This document shows, in pieces, positions 32,918-47,395 of a stretch of 64,000 nt of DNA (position 1 is its first letter; each line of letters starts with the position of its first letter). A program made the translations under genes and the position numbers. This stretch comes from Phymorhynchus buccinoides (taxonomy: Eukaryota; Mollusca; Gastropoda; Neogastropoda; Raphitomidae). Where the stretch lies: the NCBI GenBank assembly GCA_017654935.2, contig CM065700.1, positions 50,684,427-50,748,426 of the forward strand, given 5' to 3'. Under the pieces are notes generated by a model. It worked only from the letters and a program-made list of their open reading frames with translations. It had not been told where the DNA came from and made no database searches.

Positions 32918-33475
32918 CCTGTGGCACTGCTCTCATGCCGCTCATTCCCAGTCCCTACCCAGGACCCCACCCCGGAGTGTCCTGAAACCGGCGGTCAATG
33001 CCCGAGTCACCCTGTGGCACTCCTCTCATTCCCAGTCCCTACCCAGGACCCCACCCCGGAGTGTCCTGAAACCGGCGGTCAATGCCCGAGTCACCCTGTG
33101 GCACTCCTCTCATTCCCAGTCCCTACCCAGGACCCCACCCCGGAGTGTCCTGAAACCGGCGGTCAATGCCCGAGTCACCCTGTGGCACTCCTCTCATTCC
33201 CAGTCCCTACCCAGGACCCCACCCCGGAGTGTCCTGAAACCGGCGGTCAATGCCCGAGTCACCCTGTGGCACTCCTCTCATTCCCAGTCCCTACCCAGGA
33301 CCCCACCCCGGAGTGTCCTGAAACCGGCGGTCACGGTGTGGCACTCCTCTCATTCCCAGTCCCTACCCAGGACCCCACCCCGAGTGTCCTGAAACCGGCG
33401 GTCACGGTGTGGCACTCCTCTCATTCCCAGTCCCTACCCAGGACCACACCCCGGATTGTCCGGCCGCTGACCCTG
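32918..33475. repeat. 84-bp minisatellite, about 6.5 copies
   Basis: The unit reads CCCGAGTCACCCTGTGGCAC, TCCTCTCATTCCCAGTCCCT, ACCCAGGACCCCACCCCGGA, GTGTCCTGAAACCGGCGGTC, AATG. The first copy has an insertion (GCTCTCATGCCG) and the last two lose CGAGTCACC. Confidence 0.95.
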
Positions 33476-33960
33476 AAACTGGCGGTCCGTCACTCCAAGG
33501 GGAGCCATCAATGTAAGGCCGTCCACAGGCAACCACCAGTGGAGACACTGCACTGCTGCCGGGTTACTTCGGTGGACTTCAGACTTCAGACACTTTATTT
33601 TACAAGAATAAGAATTTAGGCTGGAGTTCAGTGGAGCCTGTTCTGATCCGACATACGCAGGACACCACCTACTAAACCCCCTACTGACGACAATAAATTG
33701 CTTAGTCGCGGAGCCAGCGGGAGTGAGTGAAGTCCTCCTCCGAGGGCACCACCACTTACCCGTATTAAAGCGTTGATTGTGGTCATGTACCACCAAGAAG
33801 AAGAAGAAAGACGTGTCCAGTGGATCCTGCCTGTCAGGTTCTTTGGTTGATGACATAACCCTAGGCTGATCCTACCCCTATCCATTTCGAGAGAATGGCA
33901 GAATGTGTCCAAATTAAAAAACTTAGCCTTCTTGTGTTTATTTTTCTACACATTGGAAAG
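33476..33960. other. Right flank of the 84-bp array and a retroelement tail
   Basis: Positions 33475-33552 repeat the left flank. Positions about 33583-33625 (GACTTCAGACTTCAGACACTTTATTTTAC is split here by a 7-bp repeat) resemble 62142-62175 (AACTTTATTTTCCAAGGATA) and look like a minus-oriented retroelement 3' end. The remainder is unique with no gene. Confidence 0.5.
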
Positions 33961-34114
33961 GCAGTGGCTATTCTCCCTCTAGTGGTAAAATAGAACTTGG
34001 GCTATTTTCCCTCACATGGTTTTGTAGCACAGAGTCGATCCGATTTCGCCAAGCATTGCTGACGTAAATTCCGGCTGAAGTAGGCTAAATTTAGAGTAGT
34101 AATTCAGCTCTGTG

Positions 34115-35172
34115 CCAATGTGTCGTTGTGTCCACATGTCGTTGTGCCTGTAATGACGTGTCGTTGTGTCTACATCTCTTTGTGTCCACGTGTCGTTGTG
34201 TCTACATGTCTCTGTGTCCACGTGTCATTGTGCCTCTAATGACGTGTCATTGTGTCTACACGTCTCTGTGTCCACGTGTCGTTGTGCCTCTAATGATGTG
34301 TCGTTGTGTCTACATGTCTCTGTGTCCACGTGTCATTGTGACTGTAATGACATGTCGTTGTGTCTACATGTCCACGTGTCATTGTGCCTGTAATGACGTG
34401 TCGTTGTGTCTACATGTATTTGTGTCCACGTGTCATTGTGTCTACATGTCTGTGTCCATGTGTCGTTGTGCCTGTAATGACGTGTCATTGTGCCTGTAAT
34501 GACGTGTCATTGTGTCTACATGTCTGTGTCCATGTGTCGTTGTGCCTGTAATGACGTGTCGTTGTGCCTGTAATGACGTGTCATTGTGTCTACATGTCTG
34601 TGTCCATGTGTCATTGTGCCTGTAATGACGTGTCATTGTGCCTGTACATGTGTCATTGTGTCTACATGTCGTGTCCACGTGTCATTGTGTCTACATGTCT
34701 GTGTCCACGTGTCGTGCCTGTAATGACGTGTCATTGTGTCTACATGTCTGTGTCCACGTGTCGTGCCTGTAATGACGTGTCATTGTGTCTACATGTCTGT
34801 GTCCATGTGTCGTTGTGCCTGTAATGACGCGTCGTTGTGCCTGTAATGACGTGTCATTGTGTCTACATGTCCACGTGTCGTTGTGCCTGTAATGACATGT
34901 CGTTGCGCCTGTAATGATGTGTCGTTGTGCCTGTAATGACGTGTCATTGTGTCTACATGTCTTTGTGCCTGTAATGACGTGTCATTGTGCCTGTAATGAT
35001 GTGTCATTGTGTCTACATGTCTTTGTGCCTGTAATGATGTCATTGTGTCTGCATGTCTTTGTGTCTACATGTCATTGTGCCTGTAATGACATGTCATTGT
35101 GCCTGTAATGACGTGTCGTTGTGTCTACATGTCTTTGTGTCCATGTGTCGTTGTGCCTGTAATGACGTGTCG
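34115..35172. repeat. Irregular array of CGTGTCNTTGTG-type units
   Basis: Phrases TGTGTCTACATGTCT, GTGTCCACGTGTCATTGTG and CCTGTAATGACGTGTC recur in changing order with effective periods from about 25 to 75 bp. Many stops are avoided by chance, giving short open frames on both strands. The array is contained between the inverted repeats at 33960 and 35322. Confidence 0.9.
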
Positions 35173-35194
35173 ATGCATCAGAGTCAATCAATCA

Positions 35195-35250
35195 ATCAAT
35201 CATCATTTATTGTCCCCATTTTAAAACAAGGAAATTTGTCTTTCCTGAAA
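35195..35250 (-). mobile_element. Retroelement 3'-end fragment
   Basis: Minus-strand reading: AAATTTCCTTGTTTTAAAAT, GGGGACAATAAATGATG, then (ATTG)n. An AATAAA followed by a short tandem tail is the signature of a retroposed 3' end. It lies inside the TIR element. Confidence 0.4.
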
Positions 35251-35322
35251 ATAACCCGAGTTCTATTTTCCCTCTCATAGCCCAAGTTCTATTTTCCCAC
35301 TAGAGGGAGAATAGTCATTGCC

Positions 35323-35584
35323 TATGGGAAAACGTACATGTGTCCCACAAATACAAATCGTTGTCTGGAGGGTGGAGATATCATGAATATAGTTTTTCTA
35401 TCAAGTATAACATGACTCGGCATGTGTGAGAAAGGAGAGCAGAGAAAGGCTTTCTTGAAAGAAATGCGGAATCCCGGTGCTAATCTGCATGCAAACCCAC
35501 TACTTTAATTAAACCACGCCCTGTGTTGCATATTCATGATCCTGTCTGCTGATAGGTCTGATTGTTGAGAGGACACAGAAACTG
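35323..35584. other. Spacer, no gene seen
   Basis: Unique sequence between the TIR element and the 62-bp array. Confidence 0.4.
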
Positions 35585-36080
35585 GATAGTCCTACTACTC
35601 AGACCGATAACTAGGCACCGATAGTATTCTTTCTCTCTAAGCTTGTGATAGTCCTACTACTCAGACCGATAACTAGGCACCGATAGTATTCTTTCTCTCT
35701 AAGCTTGTGATAGTCCTACTACTCAGACTGATAACTAGGCACTGATAGTATTCTTTCTCTCTAAGCTTGTGATAGTCCTACTACTCAGACCGATAACTTG
35801 GCACTGATTGTATTCTTTCTCTCTAAGCTTGTGATAGTCCTACTACTCAGACTGATAACTTGGCACTGATTGCATTCTTTCTCTCTAAGCTTGTGATAGT
35901 CCTACTACTCAGACTGATAACTTGGCACTGATAGTATTCTTTCTTTCTAAGCTTGTGATAGTCCTACTACTCAGACCGATAACTAGGCACTGATAGTATT
36001 CTTTCTTTCTAAGCTTGCGATAGTCCTACTACTCAGACCGATAACTTGGCACTGATAGTATTCTTTCTTTCTAAGCTAGT
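35585..36080. repeat. 62-bp minisatellite, 8 copies
   Basis: The unit reads GATAGTCCTACTACTCAGAC, CGATAACTAGGCACCGATAG, TATTCTTTCTCTCTAAGCTT, GT. Variants change from ACTAGGCACC to ACTTGGCACT along the array, and TTTCTCTCT changes to TTTCTTTCT in the last copies. Confidence 0.96.
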
Positions 36081-36183
36081 GTCTTTCTAGGCCTTCTGCC
36101 TGATCAAAGGTAGACTTGTTTCAAGGTTATAACCACCACTTTCTGGTTCTTCTTCATTGCGCCATCTTCAATGAGCAACTTTG

Positions 36184-36369
36184 GATGCGGATTTGACCGC
36201 CAGGGGGCAGTCAAACCGGTAGGGGCTTATCGCGTGATTTTCTTAGTTGGGTGTAGTGAGAGAGGGAGAAGGAAGGACTCGTCTCCCTCTCTCACTACGC
36301 CCAACTAAGAACATCACGCGATAAGCCCCTACCGGTTTGACTGCCTCCTGGTGGTCAAATCCGCGTCAT
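36184..36369. repeat. Long near-perfect hairpin (86-bp arms)
   Basis: The left arm 36184-36269 and right arm 36282-36369 are reverse complements with about five mismatches, separated by a 12-base loop (AGGAAGGACTCG). Shared core: GCGGATTTGACC, GGCAGTCAAACCGGTAGGGG, CTTATCGCGTGAT, TCTTAGTTGGG, GTAGTGAGAGAGGGAGA. It may be a foldback MITE or, if transcribed, a long dsRNA/small-RNA precursor. Confidence 0.9.
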
Positions 36370-36371
<2 letters not shown>

Positions 36372-36411
<40 letters not shown>

Positions 36412-36432
36412 GTGCGTGTGTGTGTGTGTGTG
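36372..36432. repeat. (TG)n microsatellite
   Basis: TG dinucleotides with two TGCG interruptions, starting directly at the right end of the hairpin. Confidence 0.95.
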
Positions 36433-36977
36433 CATTTGAACGAGTTTATGCTTGTGCACGCGTGTGTGAGAATGAGTGTTTACAAGTGTTCATAAAATAA
36501 TAGCACCACACTTTAATAACACATCATCTGATTTTAATTTTCATATTTCGATGCTTGATTAATACAAAGTGTTTTGAAGAGGCAACAGCATGAAAGATTT
36601 AAACAAGCACACACACACACACACATGGATGTACCCATATGCACACATATTTTTATGTAAGTGCGCACACACACACGCACGCATTCACACACACACACAG
36701 ATGACCAAATAGGCCTAAAAATATCCGAAACTAAAATTAACACATAGCCCATTTCCGTAAAGAATCTTGATCAAAGGTTATAAAATATTTGTGCATTTTT
36801 CTTCTTCACAAATAAAAAGAATGACTAAAAATGAAACATACTGTCTGACCAGCACATCACAAAGCATACTGCCAGTAGGCTAAAGATGGTGCGTAGAATG
36901 TGTATGCACATGTGTGTGCTGTGTGTGCTGTGTGTGCATGCATTTATCAGCAGCTTCTTTTGTTTGAACACACACAT

Positions 36978-37013
<36 letters not shown>

Positions 37014-37206
37014 CACAACACAACACAACACAACACACCACAACACAACACACCACACACCAAAGGAACAATCAATCAGCCTGAGAAAATAAACAACTAA
37101 ACCTCATGGATTACAAAATTCGTCTTAAAAATAAAAGCAGATAAAATCTCACACGATTATAGGTTTGCAGATCCTTGCATTTTGTTGTTGTTTCTCTCCT
37201 TAGTTG
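36433..37206. other. Spacer with (CA)n and (ACAAC)n tracts
   Basis: A/T-rich sequence with CA tracts at about 36608-36624, 36665-36700 and 36966-37012, the last passing into ACAAC repeats to 37056. No gene is supported; minus-strand Val-Cys frames are artefacts. Confidence 0.6.
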
Positions 37207-37604
37207 CCAATACAATGACAATCCAATGACAATACAGTGACAATACAGACTGCATTATACACCATAGAGCTAATAATCCAATGACAATCCAATGACAATC
37301 CAATGACAATACAGACTGCATTATACACCATAGAGCTAATAATCCAATGACAATACAATGACAATCCAATGACAATACAGACTGCATTATACACCATAGA
37401 GCTAATAATACAATGACAATCCAGTGACAATACAATGACAATACAGACTGCATTATACACCATAGAGCTAATAATACAATGACAATCCAGTGACAATACA
37501 ATGACAATACAGACTGCATTATACACCATAGAGCTAATAATCCAATGACAATCCAGTGACAATACAATGACAATACAGACTGCATTATACACCATAGAGC
37601 TAAT
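37207..37604. repeat. 66-bp units, left shoulder of the 11-bp block
   Basis: CAGACTGCATTATACACCAT recurs every 66 bp (37246, 37312, 37378 and so on). Each unit is a 44-bp core (CAGACTGCATTATACACCAT, AGAGCTAATAATCCAATGAC, plus AATA) with two extra 11-bp steps of the CAATCCAATGA type. 66 is six times 11. Confidence 0.93.
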
Positions 37605-40600
37605 AATACAATGACAATACAATGACAATACAATGACAATACAATGACAATACAATGACAATACAATGACAATACAATGACAATACAATGACAATACAAC
37701 GACAATACAACGACAATACAACGACAATACAACGACAATACAACGACAATACAATGACAATACAATGACAATACAATGACAATACAACGACAATACAACG
37801 ACAATACAATGACAATACAATGACAATACAACGACAATACAACGACAACACAATGACAATACAATGACAACACAATGACAACACAACGACAATACAACGA
37901 CAATACAATGACAATACAATGACAATACAATGACAATACAATGACAATACAACGACAACACAATGACAATACAACGACAATACAACGACAATACAACGAC
38001 AATACAACGACAACACAATGACAATACAACGACAATACAACGACAACACAACGACAATACAACGACAATACAACGACAACACAATGACAATACAACGACA
38101 ACACAACGACAATACAACGACAATACAATGACAATACAACGACAATACAATGACAATACAATGACAATACAATGACAATACAACGACAACACAATGACAA
38201 TACAATGACAATACAATGACAATACAATGACAATACAACGACAATACAATGACAATACAATGACAATACAATGACAATACAACGACAACACAACGACAAT
38301 ACAACGACAATACAACGACAATACAATGACAATACAATGACAATACAACGACAATACAATGACAATACAACGACAATACAACGACAATACAATGACAATA
38401 CAACGACAATACAACGACAATACAACGACAATACAACGACAATACAACGACAATACAACGACAATACAATGACAATACAACGACAATACAACGACAATAC
38501 AACGACAATACAATGACAATACAATGACAATACAACGACAATACAACGACAATACAACGACAATACAACGACAATACAACGACAATACAATGAAATACAA
38601 TGACAATACAACGACAATACAACGACAATACAACGACAATACAACGACAATACAACGACAATACAATGACAATACAATGACAATACAATGACAATACAAT
38701 GACAATACAACGACAATACAACGACAATACAACGACAATACAACGACAATACAACGACAATGCAACGACAATGCAACGACAATGCAACGACAATACAACG
38801 ACAATACAACGACAATACAATGACAATACAATGACAATACAATGACAATACAATGACAATACAATGACAATACAATGACAATACAATGACAATACAATGA
38901 CAATACAATGACAATACAATACAATGACAATGACAATACAATGGCAATACAATGGCAATACAATGGCAATACAATGACAATACAATGACAATACAATGAC
39001 AATACAATGACAACACAATGACAATACAATGACAACACAATGACAATACAATGACAATACAACGACAATACAACGACAATACAATGACAATACAATGACA
39101 ATACAATGACAATACAATGACAATACAACGACAATACAATGACAATACAATGACAATACAATGACAATACAATGACAATACAATGACAATACAATGACAA
39201 TACAATGACAATACAATGACAATACAATGACAATACAATGACAATACAATGACAACACAACGACAACACAACGACAATACAACGACAATACAATGACAAT
39301 ACAACGACAATACAACGACAATACAACGACAATACAACGACAATACAATGACAATACAATGACAATACAATGACAATACAACGACAATACAACGACAATA
39401 CAACGACAATACAACGACAATACAACGACAATACAATGACAATACAATGACAATACAATGACAATACAATGACAATACAATGACAATACAACGACAACAC
39501 AACGACAACACAACGACAACACAACGACAACACAACGACAATACAACGACAATACAACGACAATACAACGACAATACAATGACAATACAATGACAATACA
39601 ATGACAATACAATGACAAGACAATGACAATACAATGACAATACAATGACAATACAACGACAATACAATGACAACACAATGACAACACAATGACAACACAA
39701 TGACAATACAACGACAATACAATGACAATACAATGACAATGACAATGACAATACAATGACAATACAATGACAATACAATGACAATACAATGACAATACAA
39801 TGACAATACAATGACAATACAATACAATACAATGACAACACAATGACAACACAATGACAACACAATGACAATACAATGACAATACAACGACAACACAATG
39901 ACAATACAACGACAATACAATGACAATACAATGACAATACAACGACAATACAACGACAATACAACGACAATACAATGACAATACAATGACAACACAATGA
40001 CAATACAATGACAACACAACGACAATACAACGACAATACAACGACAACACAACGACAATCCAATGACAATACAACGACAATACAATGACAATACAACGAC
40101 AATACAATGACAATACAATGACAATACAACGACAATACAACGACAATACAACGACAATACAACGACAATACAACGACAATACAACGACAATACAACGACA
40201 ATACAATGACAATACAATGACAATACAATGACAATACAATGACAATACAACGACAATACAATGACAATACAATGACAATACAATGACAATACAATGACAA
40301 TACAATGACAATACAACGACAATACAACGACAATACAACGACAATACAATGACAATACAATGACAATACAACGACAATACAACGACAACACAATGACAAT
40401 ACAATGACAATACAACGACAATACAACGACAATACAATGACAATACAACGACAATACAACGACAATACAATGACAATACAATGACAATACAATGACAATA
40501 CAATGACAACACAATGACAATACAACGACAATACAACGACAATACAACGACAATACAATGACAATACAATGACAACACAACGACAATACAACGACAATAC

Positions 40601-43600
40601 AACGACAATACAATGACAACACAATGACAATACAACGACAATACAACGACAATACAACGACAATACAATGACAATACAATGACAATACAATGACAATACA
40701 ATGACAACACAACGACAACACAACGACAATACAACGACAATACAACGACAATACAACGACAACACAATGACAACACAACGACAATACAACGACAATACAA
40801 CGACAATACAACGACAATACAACGACAATACAACGACAATACAATGACAATACAATGACAATACAATGACAATACAATGACAATACAATGACAATACAAT
40901 GACAATACAATGACAATACAATGACAATACAATGACAATACAATGACAATACAATGACAATACAATGACAATACAATGACAATACAATGACAATACAATG
41001 ACAATACAATGACAATACAATGACAATACAACGACAATACAATGACAATACAACGACAATACAATGACAATACAATGACAATACAATGACAATACAATGA
41101 CAATACAATGACAATACAATGACAATACAACGACAATACAATGACAATACAATGACAATACAATGACAATACAATGACAATACAACGACAATACAACGAC
41201 AATACAATGACAATACAACGACAATACAACGACAATACAATGACAAGACAATGACAATACAACGACAACACAACGACAACACAACGACAACACAACGACA
41301 ATACAACGACAATACAACGACAATACAATGACAATACAATGACAATACAACGACAATACAACGACAATACAACGACAATACAATGACAATACAACGACAA
41401 TACAATGACAATACAATGACAATACAACGACAATACAACGACAATACAACGACAATACAACGACAATACAATGACAATACAACGACAATACAATGACAAT
41501 ACAACGACAATACAACGACAATACAACGACAACACAATGACAATACAACGACAATACAACGACAATACAATGACAATACAACGACAATACAACGACAATA
41601 CAACGACAACACAATGACAATACAACGACAATACAACGACAATACAATGACAATGACAATACAATGACAATACAACGACAATACAACGACAATACAATGA
41701 CAATACAACGACAACACAACGACAATACAATGACAATGACAATACAATGACAATACAACGACAATACAATGACAATACAACGACAATACAACGACAATAC
41801 AATGACAACACAACGACAACACAACGACAACACAACGACAATACAATGACAATGACAATACAATGACAATACAATGACAATACGACAATACAATGACAAC
41901 ACAATGACAACACAATGACAATACAATGACAATACAACGACAACACAACGACAACACAACGACAATACAACGACAATACAATGACAATACAATGACAATA
42001 CAACGACAATACAACGACAACACAATGACAACACAATGACAATACAATGACAATACAATGACAATACAATGACAATACAATGACAACACAACGACAATAC
42101 AACGACAATACAACGACAATACAACGACAACACAATGACAACACAATGACAATACAATGACAACACAACGACAATACAACGACAATACAACGACAATACA
42201 ACGACAATACAACGACAATACAATGACAACACAACGACAACACAATGACAACACAATGACAATACAATGACAACACAATGACAATACAATGACAATACAA
42301 TGACAATACAATGACAATACAATGACAATACAACGACAATACAACGACAATACAACGACAATACAACGACAATACAATGACAATACAATGACAATACAAT
42401 GACAATACAATGACAATACAACGACAATACAATGACAATACAATGACAATACAATGACAATACAATGACAATACAACGACAATACAATACACAATACAAT
42501 GACAATACAATGACAATACAACGACAATACAATGACAATACAATGACAATACAACGACAATACAACGACAATACAATGACAATACAACGACAATACAACG
42601 ACAATACAACGACAATACAACGACAATACAACGACAATACAACGACAATACAATGACAATACAATGACAATACAATGACAATACAATGACAATACAACGA
42701 CAATACAATGACAATACAATGACAATACAACGACAATACAATACAACGACAATACAATGACAATACAACGACAATACAATGACAATACAACGACAATACA
42801 ATGACAATACAATGACAATACAATGACAATACAACGACAATACAACGACAATACAACGACAATACAACGACAACACAACGACAATACAACGACAATACAA
42901 CGACAATACAATGACAATACAATGACAATACAATGACAATACAATGACAACACAATGACAATACAACGACAATACAACGACAATACAACGACAATACAAC
43001 GACAATACAATGACAATACAATGACAATACAACGACAATACAACGACAATACAACGACAATACAACGACAATACAACGACAATACAACGACAATACAATG
43101 ACAATACAACGACAATACAACGACAATACAACGACAATACAATGACAATACAATGACAATACAATGACAATACAATGACAATACAATGACAATACAATGA
43201 CAATACAACGACAATACAACGACAATACAACGACAATACAACGACAATACAACGACAATACAACGACAATACAACGACAATACAATGACAATACAACGAC
43301 AATACAATGACAATACAATGACAATACAACGACAATACAATGACAATACAATGACAATACAATGACAATACAATGACAATACAATGACAATACAATGACA
43401 ATACAACGACAATACAATGACAATACAATGACAATACAATGACAATACAACGACAATACAACGACAATACAACGACAATACAACGACAATACAACGACAA
43501 TACAACGACAATACAACGACAATACAACGACAATACAATGACAATACAATGACAATACAATGACAATACAATGACAATACAATGACAATACAATGACAAT

Positions 43601-45650
43601 ACAACGACAATACAACGACAATACAACGACAATACAACGACAATACAATGACAACACAATGACAACACAATGACAACACAATGACAACACAATGACAACA
43701 CAATGACAACACAATGACAACACAATGACAACACAATGACAATACAATGACAATACAATGACAACACAATGACAACACAATGACAACACAATGACAACAC
43801 AATGACAACACAATGACAATACAATGACAACACAATGACAACACAATGACAATACAATGACAACACAATGACAACACAATGACAACACAATGACAACACA
43901 ATGACAACACAATGACAATACAATGACAATACAATGACAATACAATGACAATACAATGACAACACAATGACAACACAATGACAATACAATGACAATACAA
44001 TGACAACACAATGACAACACAATGACAATACAATGACAACACAATGACAACACAATGACAACACAATGACAATACAATGACAACACAATGACAATACAAT
44101 GACAACACAATGACAATACAATGACAACACAATGACAATACAATGACAATACAATGACAATACAATGACAATACAATGACAATACAATGACAATACAATG
44201 ACAATACAACGACAATACAATGACAATACAACGACAATACAACGACAATACAATGACAATACAATGACAATACAATGACAACACAATGACAATACAATGA
44301 CAATACAACGACAATACAATGACAATACAACGACAATACAACGACAATACAATGACAATACAATGACAATACAATGACAATACAATGACAATACAATGAC
44401 AATCCAATGACAATACAATGACAATACAATGACAATACAACGACAATACAACGACAATACAATGACAATACAATGACAATACAATGACAATACAACGACA
44501 ATACAATGACAATACAATGACAATACAATGACAATACAACGACAATACAACGACAATACAATGACAATACAATGACAATACAATGACAATACAATGACAA
44601 CACAATGACAACACAATGACAATACAATGACAATACAATGACAATACAATGACAATACAATGACAATACAATGACAACACAATGACAACACAATGACAAC
44701 ACAATGACAACACAATGACAATACAAGACAACACAATGACAACACAATGACAACACAATGACAATACAATGACAATACAACGACAATACAATGACAATAC
44801 AATGACAATACAATGACAATACAACGACAATACAACGACAATACAATGACAATACAATGACAATACAATGACAATACAACGACAATACAACGACAATACA
44901 ACGACAATACAACGACAATACAACGACAATACAACGACAATACAATGACAATACAATGACAATACAATGACAATACAATGACAATACAATGACAATACAA
45001 TGACAATACAATGACAATACAATGACAATACAATGACAATACAATGCCAATACAATGACAATACAATGACAATACAATGACAATACAATGACAATACAAT
45101 GACAATACAATGACAATACAATGACAATACAATGACAATACAATGACAATACAATGACAATACAATGACAATACAATGACAATACAATGACAATACAATG
45201 ACAATACAATGACAATACAACGACAATACAATGACAATACAATGACAATACAACGACAATACAATGACAATACAATGACAATACAATGACAATACAATGA
45301 CAATACAATGACAATACAATGACAATACAATGACAATACAATGACAATACAATGACAATACAATGACAATACAATGACAATACAATGACAATACAACGAC
45401 AATACAACGACAATACAACGACAATACAATGACAATACAATGACAATACAACGACAATACAACGACAATACAACGACAATACAATGACAATACAATGACA
45501 ATACAATGACAATACAATGACAATACAATGACAATACAATGACAATACAATGACAATACAATGACAATACAATGACAATACAATGACAATACAATGACAA
45601 TACAATGACAATACAATGACAATACAATGACAATACAATACAATGACAAT
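37605..45650. repeat. 11-bp satellite, about 730 copies
   Basis: The unit is ACAATACAATG with two common alternatives, ACAATACAACG and ACAACACAATG. The 33-nt triple lacks stops on the minus strand in all three frames, which explains overlapping open frames of 2,700-2,800 codons (an 11-residue Cys/Val/Ile/Leu repeat); these are artefacts. Rare imperfections (ACAATGACAATGAC, ACAATACAATACAATG, GGCAATAC near 38940) shift the register. Variant types cluster: 43650-44160 is dominated by ACACAATG and lacks ACG. Confidence 0.98.
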
Positions 45651-47395
45651 ACAATGACAATACAGACTGCATTATACACCATACAGCTAATAATACAATG
45701 ACAATACAGACTGCATTATACACCATACAGCTAATAATACAATGACAATACAGACTGCATTATACACCATAGAGCTAATAATACAATGACAATACAGACT
45801 GCATTATACACCATACAGCTAATAATACAATGACAATACAGACTGCATTATACACCATACAGCTAATAATACAATGACAATACAGACTGCATTATACACC
45901 ATACAGCTAATAATCCAATGACAATACAGACTGCATTATACACCATAGAGCTAATAATACAATGACAATACAGACTGCATTATACACCATAGAGCTAATA
46001 ATACAATGACAATACAGACTGCATTATACACCATACAGCTAATAATACAATGACAATACAGACTGCATTATACACCATACAGCTAATAATCCAATGACAA
46101 TACAGACTGCATTATACACCATACAGCTAATAATACAATGACAATACAGACTGCATTATACACCATACAGCTAATAATACAATGACAATACAGACTGCAT
46201 TATACACCATACAGCTAATAATCCAATGACAATACAGACTGCATTATACACCATAGAGCTAATAATACAATGACAATACAGACTGCATTATACACCATAC
46301 AGCTAATAATCCAATGACAATACAGACATTATACACCATACAGCTAATAATCCAATGACAATAGACATTATACACCATACAGCTAATAATCCAATGACAA
46401 TACAGACATTATACACCATACAGCTAATAATCCAATGACAATACAGACATTATACACCATACAGCTAATAATCCAATGACAATACAGACTGCATTATACA
46501 CCATACAGCTAATAATACAATGACAATACAGACTGCATTATACACCATAGAGCTAATAATACAATGACAATACAGACTGCATTATACACCATACAGCTAA
46601 TAATCCAATGACAATACAGACTGCATTATACACCATACAGCTAATAATCCAATGACAATACAGACTGCATTATACACCATAGAGCTAATAATACAATGAC
46701 AATACAGACTGCATTATACACCATACAGCTAATAATACAATGACAATACAGACTGCATTATACACCATACAGCTAATAATCCAATGACAATACAGACATT
46801 ATACACCATACAGCTAATAATCCAATGACAATACAGACATTATACACCATACAGCTAATAATCCAATGACAATACAGACATTATACACCATACAGCTAAT
46901 AATCCAATGACAATACAGACTGCATTATACACCATACAGCTAATAATACAATGACAATACAGACTGCATTATACACCATACAGCTAATAATACAATGACA
47001 ATACAGACTGCATTATACACCATACAGCTAATAATACAATGACAATACAGACTGCATTATACACCATACAGCTAATAATACAATGACAATACAGACTGCA
47101 TTATACACCATACAGCTAATAATACAATGACAATACAGACTGCATTATACACCATACAGCTAATAATACAATGACAATACAGACTGCATTATACACCATA
47201 CAGCTAATAATCCAATGACAATACAGACTGCATTATACACCATAGAGCTAATAATACAATGACAATACAGACTGCATTATACACCATAGAGCTAATAATA
47301 CAATGACAATACAGACTGCATTATACACCATAGAGCTAATAATACAATGACAATACAGACTGCATTATACACCATAGAGCTAATAATACAAAGTA
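45651..47395. repeat. 44-bp minisatellite, right shoulder, about 39 copies
   Basis: The unit is CAGACTGCATTATACACCAT, ACAGCTAATAATACAATGAC, AATA. Variants: AGAGC/ACAGC, AATCCAATG/AATACAATG, and a 41-bp or shorter form with CAGACATTATACACC near 46320-46470 and 46790-46910. Its last 11 bases equal the 11-bp satellite unit. Confidence 0.96.

Larger units (their letters stand above)
33960..35322. mobile_element. Candidate TIR element carrying an internal minisatellite
   Basis: The left end (33960-34006: GGCAGTGGCTATTCTCCCTC, TAGTGGTAAAATAGAACTTG) is repeated in inverted orientation at the right end (35276-35322: CAAGTTCTATTTTCCCACTA, GAGGGAGAATAGTCATTGCC). About 44 of 47 positions agree by eye. 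The interior is about 100 bp of unique sequence and then a 1.05-kb array. No transposase is present. It could be a non-autonomous DNA transposon or an inverted duplication; no target-site duplication is clear. Confidence 0.55.

Noticed and set aside
37157..45726. Overlapping minus-strand open frames of 2,841, 2,812 and 2,708 codons
   Set aside because: All three frames of an 11-bp satellite whose 33-nt triple lacks stops; the product is a Cys/Val/Ile/Leu repeat with no domain, and the frames exclude one another.
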